NCBI RefSeq assembly: GCF_901538265.1
Contig: NZ_LR593886.1
Coordinates: 8,949,738 to 9,013,737, forward strand
DNA from: Gemmata massiliana
GTDB taxonomy: Bacteria > Planctomycetota > Planctomycetia > Gemmatales > Gemmataceae
DNA length: 64,000 nucleotides
Reading direction: 5' to 3'
The notes under the pieces are model-generated. The model ran no database searches, was not told the origin of the DNA, and saw nothing but the letters and a program-made list of their open reading frames with translations. The position numbers and the translations under genes are program-made. Of this stretch, positions 9,293-16,783 are shown piece after piece (within the stretch, counting starts at the first letter, position 1; the number at the start of each line of letters is the position of its first letter).

Positions 9293-10027
9293 TTACCCCT
9301 CGTTTCGGTCGCGTCGCGGGGCGAACATATCGGCCAGGTTGGGCAGCACGACCACGTTACCGCCCTTACCGGCCAGAGCCAGCAGCGCGTCGAGTTCCTG
9401 CATCCGAGCGATTTCGGGAGTTTCGGCCAGGAGCTTCGCCGTGTTCGCTCGTGCCCGCGCCGCAGCGACTTCGTGTCGCGCCTTGACGAGATCCGCACGT
9501 CCGGTTCGGTCGGCCTCTACTTCCAGCATCAGCACGCGCTGGGCCTCGCGCGGTAGGATCACGTCCCGCAACCCCACGCGACTCAACTCGACGCCGTAGC
9601 GCCGGGCCGGTTCCGCCAACCGGAGCAACTCGGTCCCGATTTCCGCGCGCCCCTCCAACAACTGCTCGATCGTCCGAGCAGCGACGACGTCGCGCAGTGC
9701 CAGTTGAAGTTCCTGGTGCAGTTGCTCGGAGTAGTTCTCGACCGCGTGTAGCGCCAGCGCCGGATCGGTGACGCGGTACTGAGCGACCAACGTCACCCGC
9801 ACTTCAATGCGATCGGCGGTGAGGAGCCCCTGCCCCGGAACGACGTGGCTCGTCTCCCGGAGCGAGACCTTGGCAACCTCCACGCGCTCCGACCGGCCGA
9901 ATTGGTAGCGCCCCGGTTCGAGCGTGCGTTCGAGGCGCCCGTCCCGGTAAAGCAGGCCGCGCTCGAACTCGAACACCGTGATCTCTTTGCGGAACCCGAA
10001 CGCGATCCGCTTCATCGGGGCCATCAT
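9293..10027 (-). CDS. Slipin/stomatin-like SPFH-domain protein without a membrane anchor
   Basis: Encodes 244 residues. The SPFH (band 7) domain covers about 14-180: FERGLLYRDGRLERTLEPGR, LTADRIEVRVTLVAQYRV, ARTIEQLL and GVELSRVGLRDVILP are typical slipin segments. An Ala/Glu-rich helix (about 160-215) could form the usual oligomerisation coiled coil. Unlike most stomatins and slipins, there is no N-terminal hydrophobic segment, so membrane attachment must be indirect or absent. Two in-frame ATGs stand at 10027 and 10024 and another at 10015. The stop lies two bases before the reverse transcriptase start. SPFH proteins form membrane-associated ring assemblies; partnership with the RT is inferred from the operon. 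Confidence 0.85.
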   Translation of the reverse strand: MMAPMKRIAFGFRKEITVFEFERGLLYRDGRLERTLEPGRYQFGRSERVEVAKVSLRETSHVVPGQGLLTADRIEVRVTLVAQYRVTDPALALHAVENYSEQLHQELQLALRDVVAARTIEQLLEGRAEIGTELLRLAEPARRYGVELSRVGLRDVILPREAQRVLMLEVEADRTGRADLVKARHEVAAARARANTAKLLAETPEIARMQELDALLALAGKGGNVVVLPNLADMFAPRRDRNEG

Positions 10028-10607
10028 GTGTTCGATTCCGTGTTTTTAGCCGAGCCGGACCGACGGGCGCGTGAGCACGTACTGCGAGGGGACACGGGTT
10101 AACGCCGCTGACTCCGAACCGCGTGGCGATTGGATATCGGCGGCGGGTATCCCCCGTGACGCAAGCCCGGTTTCCGCGTCGCCCGAAGGCAAAAGCACCC
10201 GAACAGTCCGGCTCGGAACGCTCCCCGGCCGCATCAAGCGGTCGGGGAGAACAAGTGGCCAATGCGCGGAACACACGACCCGCATTCGGGGTGTGCCGCT
10301 TCCACCACGCTCACTTTAGATGCCCCTTTGAGACGGGACAACGTAAGATGCTCGCGAAAGTGCGCCACTCACCGAGGCTCTCGCGATCCCGGCTGCTCGC
10401 CGATTTGACCAGTTTCGCCAGTGCCTCGTTTACGGTTCTTTTCGCGGCACTCAAAAACAAAAACTACCCTGGACAAGGCTCGAAGTTTGTGGCATGGGCG
10501 ACGCACTTCCCGCGCAAGATTTTTGAAGAGAGATGCTCCGGCCCTGTCCCTATTCCGGTGCGGTATTGCGTCGCGAGCCGCACGGGGGCAAGCATCGGGG
10601 ACCCGCT
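10028..10607. other. Divergent intergenic region upstream of slipin-RT operon
   Basis: About 580 bases between two divergent genes. It has no convincing gene; frames read from it look like noise. It contains the hairpin listed separately at 10221-10249. An A/T-rich stretch near 10440-10475 and 10040-10050 could supply promoters. If the reverse transcriptase uses a structured RNA, this is one of the places where it could be encoded. Confidence 0.4.
10221..10249 (+). ncRNA. 12-bp hairpin, candidate structured RNA or terminator
   Basis: Arms at 10221-10232 and 10238-10249 with loop ATCAA. Read on the plus strand, every pair is Watson-Crick except one G-U; read on the minus strand the same position is an A-C mismatch. 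This asymmetry favours a plus-strand transcript, opposite to the slipin-RT operon. No T-run follows, so it is not a classic intrinsic terminator. Confidence 0.3.
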
Positions 10608-11282
10608 ATGAAATCGCTCGTGTCCCGACTGGCCCCGTTCGTCAGTCTCGGGTTCGTGGTCGCCTACGGGTGCCACACCACAAAACCGGTTCCCGCTCCG
10701 CGCAACCCGGCGCAGCAGTCCAACCTGCAAGCCACGCGAGTGGATTACGTCGACTCGGACGCCTTCGACCTACTCTTTGAGACGACACTACTCAACGCGC
10801 CCCCGGTCGTCGTGGTACAGACCGACCACGACAAACCGGAGTGGGGGGCGCGTCTCAACGCCTGGATTGCGGTCTGGAACGCGGGCCGGCGCGCCGAGGG
10901 TTTCCGGATTCGGGGACAGATCCCGGGCGCCCCGGGCGTGGTCGTGGACGGTGACAGCATCCGGGAGTTCCGCTTACTGATCGACGGGTTGATGAACCGC
11001 GCCGAGGAATCGGCCCGAACGGGCACCCGCTGGTGGGCCGAAAAGCACCTGCGCGACCGCCGCGTCGCGCTACTCAAGCCGTACAGCCTCCGGTTCCACC
11101 TCGATGCCAACGAGCGCATCCAGCTCATCTTCTTCCACGGTGATTTCGCCGCGCAACACGAAAACGTCGTCCGCGCGCTGGCCAACCCAACGGGGGACGA
11201 GTCCCTGGAGTGGTCGCCCGATTCCTACTGCTGCTCCCGGAGCAAGGAATCGACGAAGAGTAAAAGGCTCACAAGGAATTAG
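10608..11282 (+). CDS. Predicted lipoprotein of unknown function
   Basis: Encodes 224 residues from ATG 10608, with a GGGGA site upstream. The N-terminus MKSLVSRLAPFVSLGFVVAY followed by GC-H is a lipoprotein signal peptide with cleavage before Cys in VAYGC. The mature part has no membrane helix and contains LETTLLNAPPVVVVQT-like and WIAVWNAGRR segments that resemble a planctomycete-only family. No enzymatic motif is visible. It is transcribed away from the slipin-RT operon and ends 13 bases before a hairpin. Confidence 0.65.
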   Translation: MKSLVSRLAPFVSLGFVVAYGCHTTKPVPAPRNPAQQSNLQATRVDYVDSDAFDLLFETTLLNAPPVVVVQTDHDKPEWGARLNAWIAVWNAGRRAEGFRIRGQIPGAPGVVVDGDSIREFRLLIDGLMNRAEESARTGTRWWAEKHLRDRRVALLKPYSLRFHLDANERIQLIFFHGDFAAQHENVVRALANPTGDESLEWSPDSYCCSRSKESTKSKRLTRN

Positions 11283-11294
11283 ATCGGTCGATGA

Positions 11295-11315
11295 GCCGGG
11301 GCTTCTCACCCCGGC
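11295..11315 (+). terminator. Hairpin after the lipoprotein gene
   Basis: Seven-base perfect arms GCCGGGG and CCCCGGC with a 7-base loop, starting 13 bases after the lipoprotein stop. No T-run follows, so it is a candidate transcript end or RNA-stability structure only. Confidence 0.35.
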
Positions 11316-11559
11316 GTTGGCGGCGAAACGCCCTCACAAGTGCCAAACTACTCGGTGCTTCGCTTCCCGCTCCCACCAATACACGTCGAACTCTGACAGA
11401 CCCGCTCCTCCCGGGCCTGGCATGCGCCTCTTCTGAACACGAAACACACACAAACATAATTTGTACGCAACAGAAACTAACACGGGCGCACGTGCGGTAG
11501 ACAAAAACACCCACCGTTCTTGAGTTCAATTTACGGTTCGGCTACCATCGCGCCCGCGT

Positions 11560-11598
11560 GAGTTCGCGCCGGTGAGCGCCCCTCACCGGCGCGAACTC
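11560..11598 (+). promoter_or_regulatory. 17-bp perfect hairpin in the leader of the DUF1559 gene
   Basis: Perfect 17-base arms (11560-11576 and 11582-11598) with a 5-base loop CGCCC. It ends 32 bases before the DUF1559 ATG and 19 bases before its GGAGGA site. It may be a 5'-leader stabiliser, a regulator binding site or a boundary terminator. The sequence itself cannot separate these. Confidence 0.45.
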
Positions 11599-11630
11599 GT
11601 TCCCGATCCGGCGATTCGGAGGAAAGTGTC

Positions 11631-12634
11631 ATGGTCGCCCAGCGCCGAAGCGGTTTCACGCTGATCGAGTTGCTCGTCGTCATCGCCATCATCGCTGTTC
11701 TCATCGGGCTCCTGCTGCCCGCGGTGCAGAAGGTGCGCGCCGCTGCAGCGCGGTTGAAGTGCCAGAACAACCTCAAACAGGTCGGGGTGGCGTTCATGAA
11801 TTGCTGCGATTCCAACAGCGGCAAGATCCCGATCAACCACTGGTACCCGAACGTTCCCGGCGACCACGGTAGCGTCTTCTTCCACCTGCTCCCGTACATG
11901 GAAGGCAGCAACGTTCACGACGAGCACCTGTGTACGTTCACCGGGTACAACTCGACCGGGCGCTCGGCCTGGGCCAAGCCGGGCGACCTCGGCAACCCGT
12001 CCCTGCCGGGGCGGAGCGGCCGGGCGAACAAGCCGTTCTCCACGTACATCTGCCCGGCGGACTGGACGGCGCCGGCCGGCGGCACCGACGGCGAATTCAC
12101 GTTCGGTAGCTACGCCACGAACTTCCTGGTGACCAGCGCCCCGGGCAACGAGCCGTGGCTCTACAACCCGCGGTCGATCGCGTACCGGCGGTACCCGGCG
12201 TCAATCCCCGACGGCACCTCGAATACGCTCCTCACCTCTGAGAAACTCGCCCGGGCCACAACCGGGGAAATATTCCAGCGACCGTACTTGGCCGAAAACG
12301 CCGGGAACTTGATCTTCACCAACCTGGTCAACGCGAGCCACTTCGGGTACGACGGGGTTGTGAACGAGAGGCAAACGCCGGTCGATTATTCCGTAGCCCG
12401 GTTCGTGGTTCGGCCGACCGAAGACTACTGCAAGTCCAACACCCGCCCGGCCCACGGGGGTGGCCGCTCGAGCTTTCCGTGTGCATGACGAACGCCAGTA
12501 CGGGGCACACCGGCGGCATCAACGGCGGGCTGGCGGACGGGAGCGTCCGGTTCATCCGGGAGGGGATTTCCGACGCCGTGTGGTGGACCGCAATGACCCC
12601 AGACCGCGGCGACATTCTGGGCGCGAACTGGTGA
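11631..12634 (+). pseudogene. DUF1559 prepilin-like protein, frameshifted near its 3' end
   Basis: Starts at ATG 11631 with GGAGGA eight bases upstream. The N-terminus [20 protein letters not shown] is a type IV prepilin signal, followed by [17 protein letters not shown], the DUF1559 hallmark. The first frame stops at 12488. The family's obligatory end (TGHTGGINGGLADGSVRFI, then the stop at 12632-12634) continues in the -1 frame. Adding one G to the GGGGG run at 12456-12460 restores a continuous frame reading [19 protein letters not shown]. So one base is missing: a real mutation, a sequencing error or, less likely, programmed frameshifting. DUF1559 proteins are exported, pilin-like proteins, very numerous in planctomycetes. 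Confidence 0.85.
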
Positions 12635-12772
12635 GACGCTCGCCACTCGGACACTTGGTCCAGTCAGAATCATGCAATCCAACACGCCGCGAAGAGTTGC
12701 TGTAGACGCATCGCTCGGAGACGATAATTTGGTCGAGCCAATTCTGGATCCGGTCACGTGAGGCGCAGCAGG

Positions 12773-13373
12773 ATGCGAACTCTACTTACAATCGGGCTTC
12801 TGACGTCAGCCCCGACATCGGCACGACCGCCGACCCTGGCCCTTGGAAATTGCCCGCGGCCGACGGCCAGAAATGGTCAGCGCGCGCAGAAGGCAGTTGG
12901 GCGCCCCGGCTGGGCGGTCGAGGCACAGGGGAACGACATCGTCATCCGCCGGCAGAAAAAGGCGGCGATGGCCCACACACTTCCCAACTCGATCAACGGT
13001 AAACCGACCCCAACCGGCGAGGATACGATCCAACTCGTGTTGCGGTTCGCACCCAAAATTTCAATGGATGAATACGAACGGTTAGCAGCAATCAACGCGG
13101 CATCGAACAAGGAATACGAGCGATTACACCGGGCGGTTGGGCTGCCCCACAAGTTCGACGACTTCCTCGCCACGCCCCCCAGAGGAGAAGGAACGAGTTC
13201 GAGCGTTCCGGGCAGCCGTGGCCAAGGCGCCCCGGCACCAACTGCCGGACCTCGGCATCTATTTGCGCCGTCGCCCAGGTAATGGATCGTTCCCAGCAGA
13301 TGAGGCGGTTCGGGCGGAGTGCCAAGCGGTTGAGGACGCGGTAACGCGGTACTTCGGCGTGTACCGCCCGTAA
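12773..13373 (+). pseudogene. Planctomycete exported protein of unknown function, frameshifted
   Basis: The first frame (ATG 12773; GTG 12758 also possible) opens with a short hydrophobic stretch, then GWAVEAQGNDIVIRR and LRFAPKISMDEYERLAAINAAS, a pattern I associate with a family of small Gemmata proteins. It runs out of register at the CCCCCC run 13175-13180. Removing one C joins it to the second frame, PEEKERVRAFRAAVAKAPRHQLPDL, ending AECQAVEDAVTRYFGVYRP with a stop at 13371-13373. Both halves are otherwise well conserved, so the lesion is recent or an assembly error. Function is unknown. Confidence 0.7.
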
Positions 13374-13441
13374 GTATGAGGCAATGATAGACTGCTCCGG
13401 CGAGGCGCCCCGGATGCGATACGGGTTCGCTTTTGTAGTTA

Positions 13442-13518
13442 TTCGTTGAGATTTGCAGCGGAAGAGCAAGGATTCGAACCCTGGAACACCTTTCGGTGTT
13501 GCCGGCTTTTCAAGACCG
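13442..13518 (-). repeat. Partial copy of the tRNA-Ser(UGA) 3' half: distal attachment-site copy of the island
   Basis: Matches 20597-20672 almost base for base. The 36 bases 13470-13505 are identical to 20625-20660, covering the T arm and the variable arm of tRNA-Ser. The match stops shortly after the anticodon-stem side (CAAGACCGG), so this is not a tRNA gene. Together with the intact tRNA at 20614-20700 it delimits a 7.1-kb island, the usual footprint of integrase-mediated insertion into a tRNA 3' end. Confidence 0.85.
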
Positions 13519-13539
13519 GACACTAGGGCCACAATTGAC

Positions 13540-14555
13540 TCATTTTCCAAGTGTTTTGCGCTGCTGTCCGTGGTGCTTGCATCCGAGCATGTCGAATTCC
13601 GCAACGGCCGCTCGCTTCTCTCCGTGGGCGAGATGTCCGTATCTATCCGCGGTCAGTGTGATCGTGCTGTGCCGCGCCAGCGCCTACACTACCTTCAGGT
13701 TCACCCCGCTTCGGATCAGGCGCGAGACGTAACTCGTGCCGCAAACCGTGGAAGTCCGCAAAAAGCCCGTCCTTGACGTAAGGTACGTCCGCAGCTTCCA
13801 AGTCTGCCTTGAGAAATTTCCCCGCGCCTTTATTCTTCGCCCACGGGCCTGGCCAGCAGAGCGAGTTCGCAGGTTTGCCCATCAACCACTCCGTCAGCAG
13901 GGGAACGATTGCTGGCGGAAGCGGCTGAACCGCGGGGTCGCCGTTTTTGGTGAACTTTCCCGGCACCGTAACTTCGGCGGGTTCGAGGTTAAAGGATTCA
14001 GACCTGAGCGACCCGAGTTCTGCCGACCGCAAGCCGGTGAACACAGCGACACAGTAAAGCATTGCTCGGTCGACCGCCGAGAGTTTCGACCGCGTAACGT
14101 CGGCCACTTCCGTAGTTGAGATAAGCGATTGAAGTTCGTCGGCCGTAACCTCCCGGCGATCGTGCTTGCGATCCTTCCGCACGTCCCACGGTTCAAGGTC
14201 ATAGAACGGGTTCTCCGTGAGAATCTTTCGGCGGATCAGGAACCGGGCGAATTGCTTCATTGCCGAGAGGTAGAAGTTCCGCGTCTGGTAGCTCGCGAAC
14301 TGATCGGAGTCTTCGCGTACCTTCAACCCGCCGATGAACGTGTACGCGGTGTCGCCATTCAAGTCGCGGACGCGATCAAACCCGCACCCGGAATTAACTC
14401 GGGGCACACGCGCTTTGAGTAATTCAATTTGGTCTGCAGATGTGCCCTTCACACGCAGTGATTCTGCCCACTCGCCCACAAGAGAAGTGACAGCTTTCCG
14501 TCGGTCGCCGTCCTTACTCACTACAACTACGCCGAGCGTGCCTGTGGCCTTCTTG
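13540..14555 (-). pseudogene. Tyrosine recombinase (integrase), broken by IS junction, frameshift and stop codon
   Basis: Core-binding and catalytic regions are recognisable: YLSAMKQFARFLIRRKILTEN, then catalytic Arg in FTGLRSAELGSL, then HGLRH. Right after DFHGLRHE the frame shifts; the other frame gives VSRLIRSGVNLKVV, an in-frame TAG, then ALARHSTITLTADRYGHL with the catalytic His and Tyr, and ends at 13540-13542. The N-terminus runs into the IS3 fragment at about 14555. Three independent lesions make it inactive. Its place beside the partial tRNA copy identifies it as the integrase that probably moved this island. Confidence 0.85.
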
Positions 14556-15179
14556 CGCAAGCAGTTGCGGACCACCGACAGCAACCACATGTTCCCCCGG
14601 TACCCGAACCTCGTGGGCGACCTGACCGTGACCCGCCCGGATCAGGTGTGGGTGGCCGACATCACCTACATCCGGGTGCGGGCCGAGTTCGTGTACCCGG
14701 CCGTCCTCATGGACGTGTTCACGCGCGTGATCCGGGGCTGGGAACTGGGTCGCTCGCTCGACCAGGGGCGGACCCTTGCGGCGCTGGGCCAGGCGGTGCG
14801 GCGGAGCCGGCCTGGGATCCACCATTCGGACCAGGGGGTGCAGTACGCGGCGGCCGCCTACGTCGGGCGACTGACGGCGGTCGGAGCCGCGATCAGCATG
14901 GCGGCGGTGGGCGCCCCGGAGGAGAACGGGTACGCCGAGCGGCTGATGCGGACCATCAAGGAGGAAGAAGTCGCGCTGACGGAGTACCAGGACTACGCCG
15001 ACGCGCGTCGGCAACTCGGCCGGTTCCTGGATGCCGTGTACAACCGGAAGCGGATCCACTCCGCCCTCGGGTATCTGACCCCGGCTGAGTACGAGCAGCA
15101 GTGGCGAGCCGACCGGAGAGGCGCGTCAGCGATACAATAGGAGCGGCCCCGTCTGGTCTCACTTCAGGGGCGCACTTCA
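14556..15179 (+). mobile_element. IS3-family fragment: C-terminal two-thirds of the OrfB transposase
   Basis: The plus frame reads RTTDSNHMFPRYPNLVGDLT and DQVWVADITYIRVRAEFVYP (first catalytic Asp), then IHHSDQGVQYA (second Asp) and PEENGYAERLMRTIKEEEV (catalytic Glu), and ends near HSALGYLTPAEYEQQW at 15138-15140, a typical rve-domain DDE transposase. OrfA and the OrfB N-terminus are absent; the left side passes directly into the integrase sequence at about 14556. The right end, finishing ...GCGCACTTCA at about 15179, abuts the methylase remnant and supplies its stop codon. The element is a fragment that cannot move by itself. Confidence 0.85.
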
Positions 15180-16013
15180 CGTATCCCTTGGTTCAAACAC
15201 TTCAATACGGACACTTGGCGGCTGGTCGTCTGTAACGCGTTTGAACGCCACCGCTCTCAAAGCTCGTGGTTGCCCCTGCTTCTTCGACAACCAGAATGAT
15301 TTCACGAGCGGAATCTCGGCCCCACAGCCAGAAGACTCGCATCGAACTGTCCGCGCCCACAGGTACGCGATCGGCTTGGCACCATCTGCGTCCGGCGGGT
15401 AGTACGCTGCCAGTTCTGCTGCGGCTGCCTTCTTCACCTTCTCGCTCGCGTCGTGCATTCGCTCTGCCAAGTCGGGCCAGTGCCGCGGGATGTCTTCGAG
15501 CAGCACCTTATTGATCAGGCACGCGACAGGGTTGAGGTCCGAAGCGAACGCCTCGCACCCAAGCCGCAGCGCCTCCAGCGGGATCGACCCGCCGCCCGCG
15601 AACGGATCGACCACGAGGGGGTCTTCCTCCGGGTGCGCGGCCTTCACCAGCCCGCGCCCGACCTTCAAGTACACCTCGACGCCCGCATTGTCCCAGTTGG
15701 CGAAGTCGCCGATGAACTTGAGCAGCGCCCGGCGCAGGCTGATATCGGTACCGCCGGCGTCGCGACAGCCCGTGAGCGGGAGCAGTTCACGGGACTTCGA
15801 CTTGAACGCGGGCGGGCACAGCGGGTCGGCGGGATCGGGCAAGAGCAGCGCCAGCAGCATCGAGCGACAGGCCACAAGGGGCCGCCGCGCCCACCACAGG
15901 TGCAGCGTAGACGGGTGCCCGTGCCGGATGGACTTCTCGCGGGGCGCGTGCGCCGACACAACTGCGATGAGGAAGTCCACTTCCGCGAACCGCTTGCACT
16001 CTTTGGGGATCAT
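15177..16013 (-). pseudogene. drmMI: DUF1156 adenine-specific DNA methyltransferase, truncated (DISARM DrmMI-like)
   Basis: Starts at ATG 16013, overlapping the upstream stop by one base (TGATG). The 278 residues carry the DUF1156 opening (SIRHGHPSTLHLWWARRPL) and methyltransferase motif I, VVDPFAGGGSIPLEALRLG, followed by FASDLNPVACLINKV. The catalytic NPPY/DPPY motif and the rest of the usual 900-1000 residues are missing, because the gene is cut at 15180 by the IS3 end. It can no longer methylate DNA. Such methylases are part of class 1 DISARM and related anti-phage loci; the symbol rests on the neighbouring DrmD-like helicase. Confidence 0.75.
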
Positions 16014-16750
16014 CAGGAATTCTCGATTGGGGCTGTGGACAGCTCGATGATTCGGGTGTCACCCATGATGGAAGTGGGTCTGAGATGGCACAACTGCTTG
16101 ATCTCCCGCAAGACATTACCCTTTCTTATGTACAACTCAAGCTCCTCGGACACGACCAGGAACAGGCGCCGGGTGCCAAGCACCTGACCACGCCGAAAGG
16201 GTACCTCGCTGTCGAGCAACGCGCCGAGCGAGCAGAGATCCTTCACCACCTTGTTGTTGTTGGGATTGGCCCGAATCACGTCCGACACCTCGGCCGCAGC
16301 GATGACGCGATCTGGAGCCTCGCCGAGCATGAGGTCGTTGTCAGTTTCGGTCGCGGAATTGGTCACACTACTGGTTGTCGGATGGCATGCCACCACTGGC
16401 ACCGAGCGAAAATCGTCCGAGCCCAGGAACCACTTCAAGGCATCCGCCATCCGCCCCAAAGTGGACGCCTGATTGATCACCTCGATGAAGTTGTGTTCGG
16501 CACCAATTCGTGGGCCAATAACCTCGTGCCGGTTGCCTGCCCGATCAAGGTAGGCCGCTGGTCGATTCAGCCCGACCAGTCGTACCTTTTCCCGCTTGAG
16601 ATGGGCCGCCCACGCAGGGCCGTCGAGGTGCTGACTGAGACGCCCGAGAACGGGAGAAACGCAAGATTTCAAGTACGCGAGCGAATCGACGACGGCGCTG
16701 TAACACGTTGCCAAATCGACATTCGCGATCGGCCTTACGAGGTGGTTCAT
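16013..16750 (-). CDS. Hypothetical protein between the helicase and methylase of the decayed defence locus
   Basis: An apparently intact 245-residue gene. It lies 33 bases after the helicase remnant and overlaps the methylase start by one base, so it belonged to the same operon. It has no membrane helix. Segments such as GRRLFLVVSEELELYIRKGN-like TRRLFLVVSEELELYI and DALKWFLGSDDFRSVPVVAC suggest a compact alpha/beta fold, but I do not recognise a family or see a nuclease motif with confidence. It could be an accessory subunit of the DISARM-like system. It is the only gene of the locus without visible damage. Confidence 0.65.
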   Translation of the reverse strand: MNHLVRPIANVDLATCYSAVVDSLAYLKSCVSPVLGRLSQHLDGPAWAAHLKREKVRLVGLNRPAAYLDRAGNRHEVIGPRIGAEHNFIEVINQASTLGRMADALKWFLGSDDFRSVPVVACHPTTSSVTNSATETDNDLMLGEAPDRVIAAAEVSDVIRANPNNNKVVKDLCSLGALLDSEVPFRRGQVLGTRRLFLVVSEELELYIRKGNVLREIKQLCHLRPTSIMGDTRIIELSTAPIENS

Positions 16751-16783
16751 TGCTCACAATCCCGGCTTCTCGGCGACTGGCCG

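Noticed and set aside
12450-12634. Programmed -1 frameshifting in the DUF1559 gene
   Set aside because: The GGGGG run is not a standard X-XXY-YYZ slippery site and other DUF1559 genes need no shift. A lost base or a read error is simpler.
13442-13532. A second tRNA-Ser gene
   Set aside because: Only the 3' half (T arm, variable arm, part of the anticodon stem) is present; the D arm and 5' acceptor strand are absent. It is an attachment-site copy.
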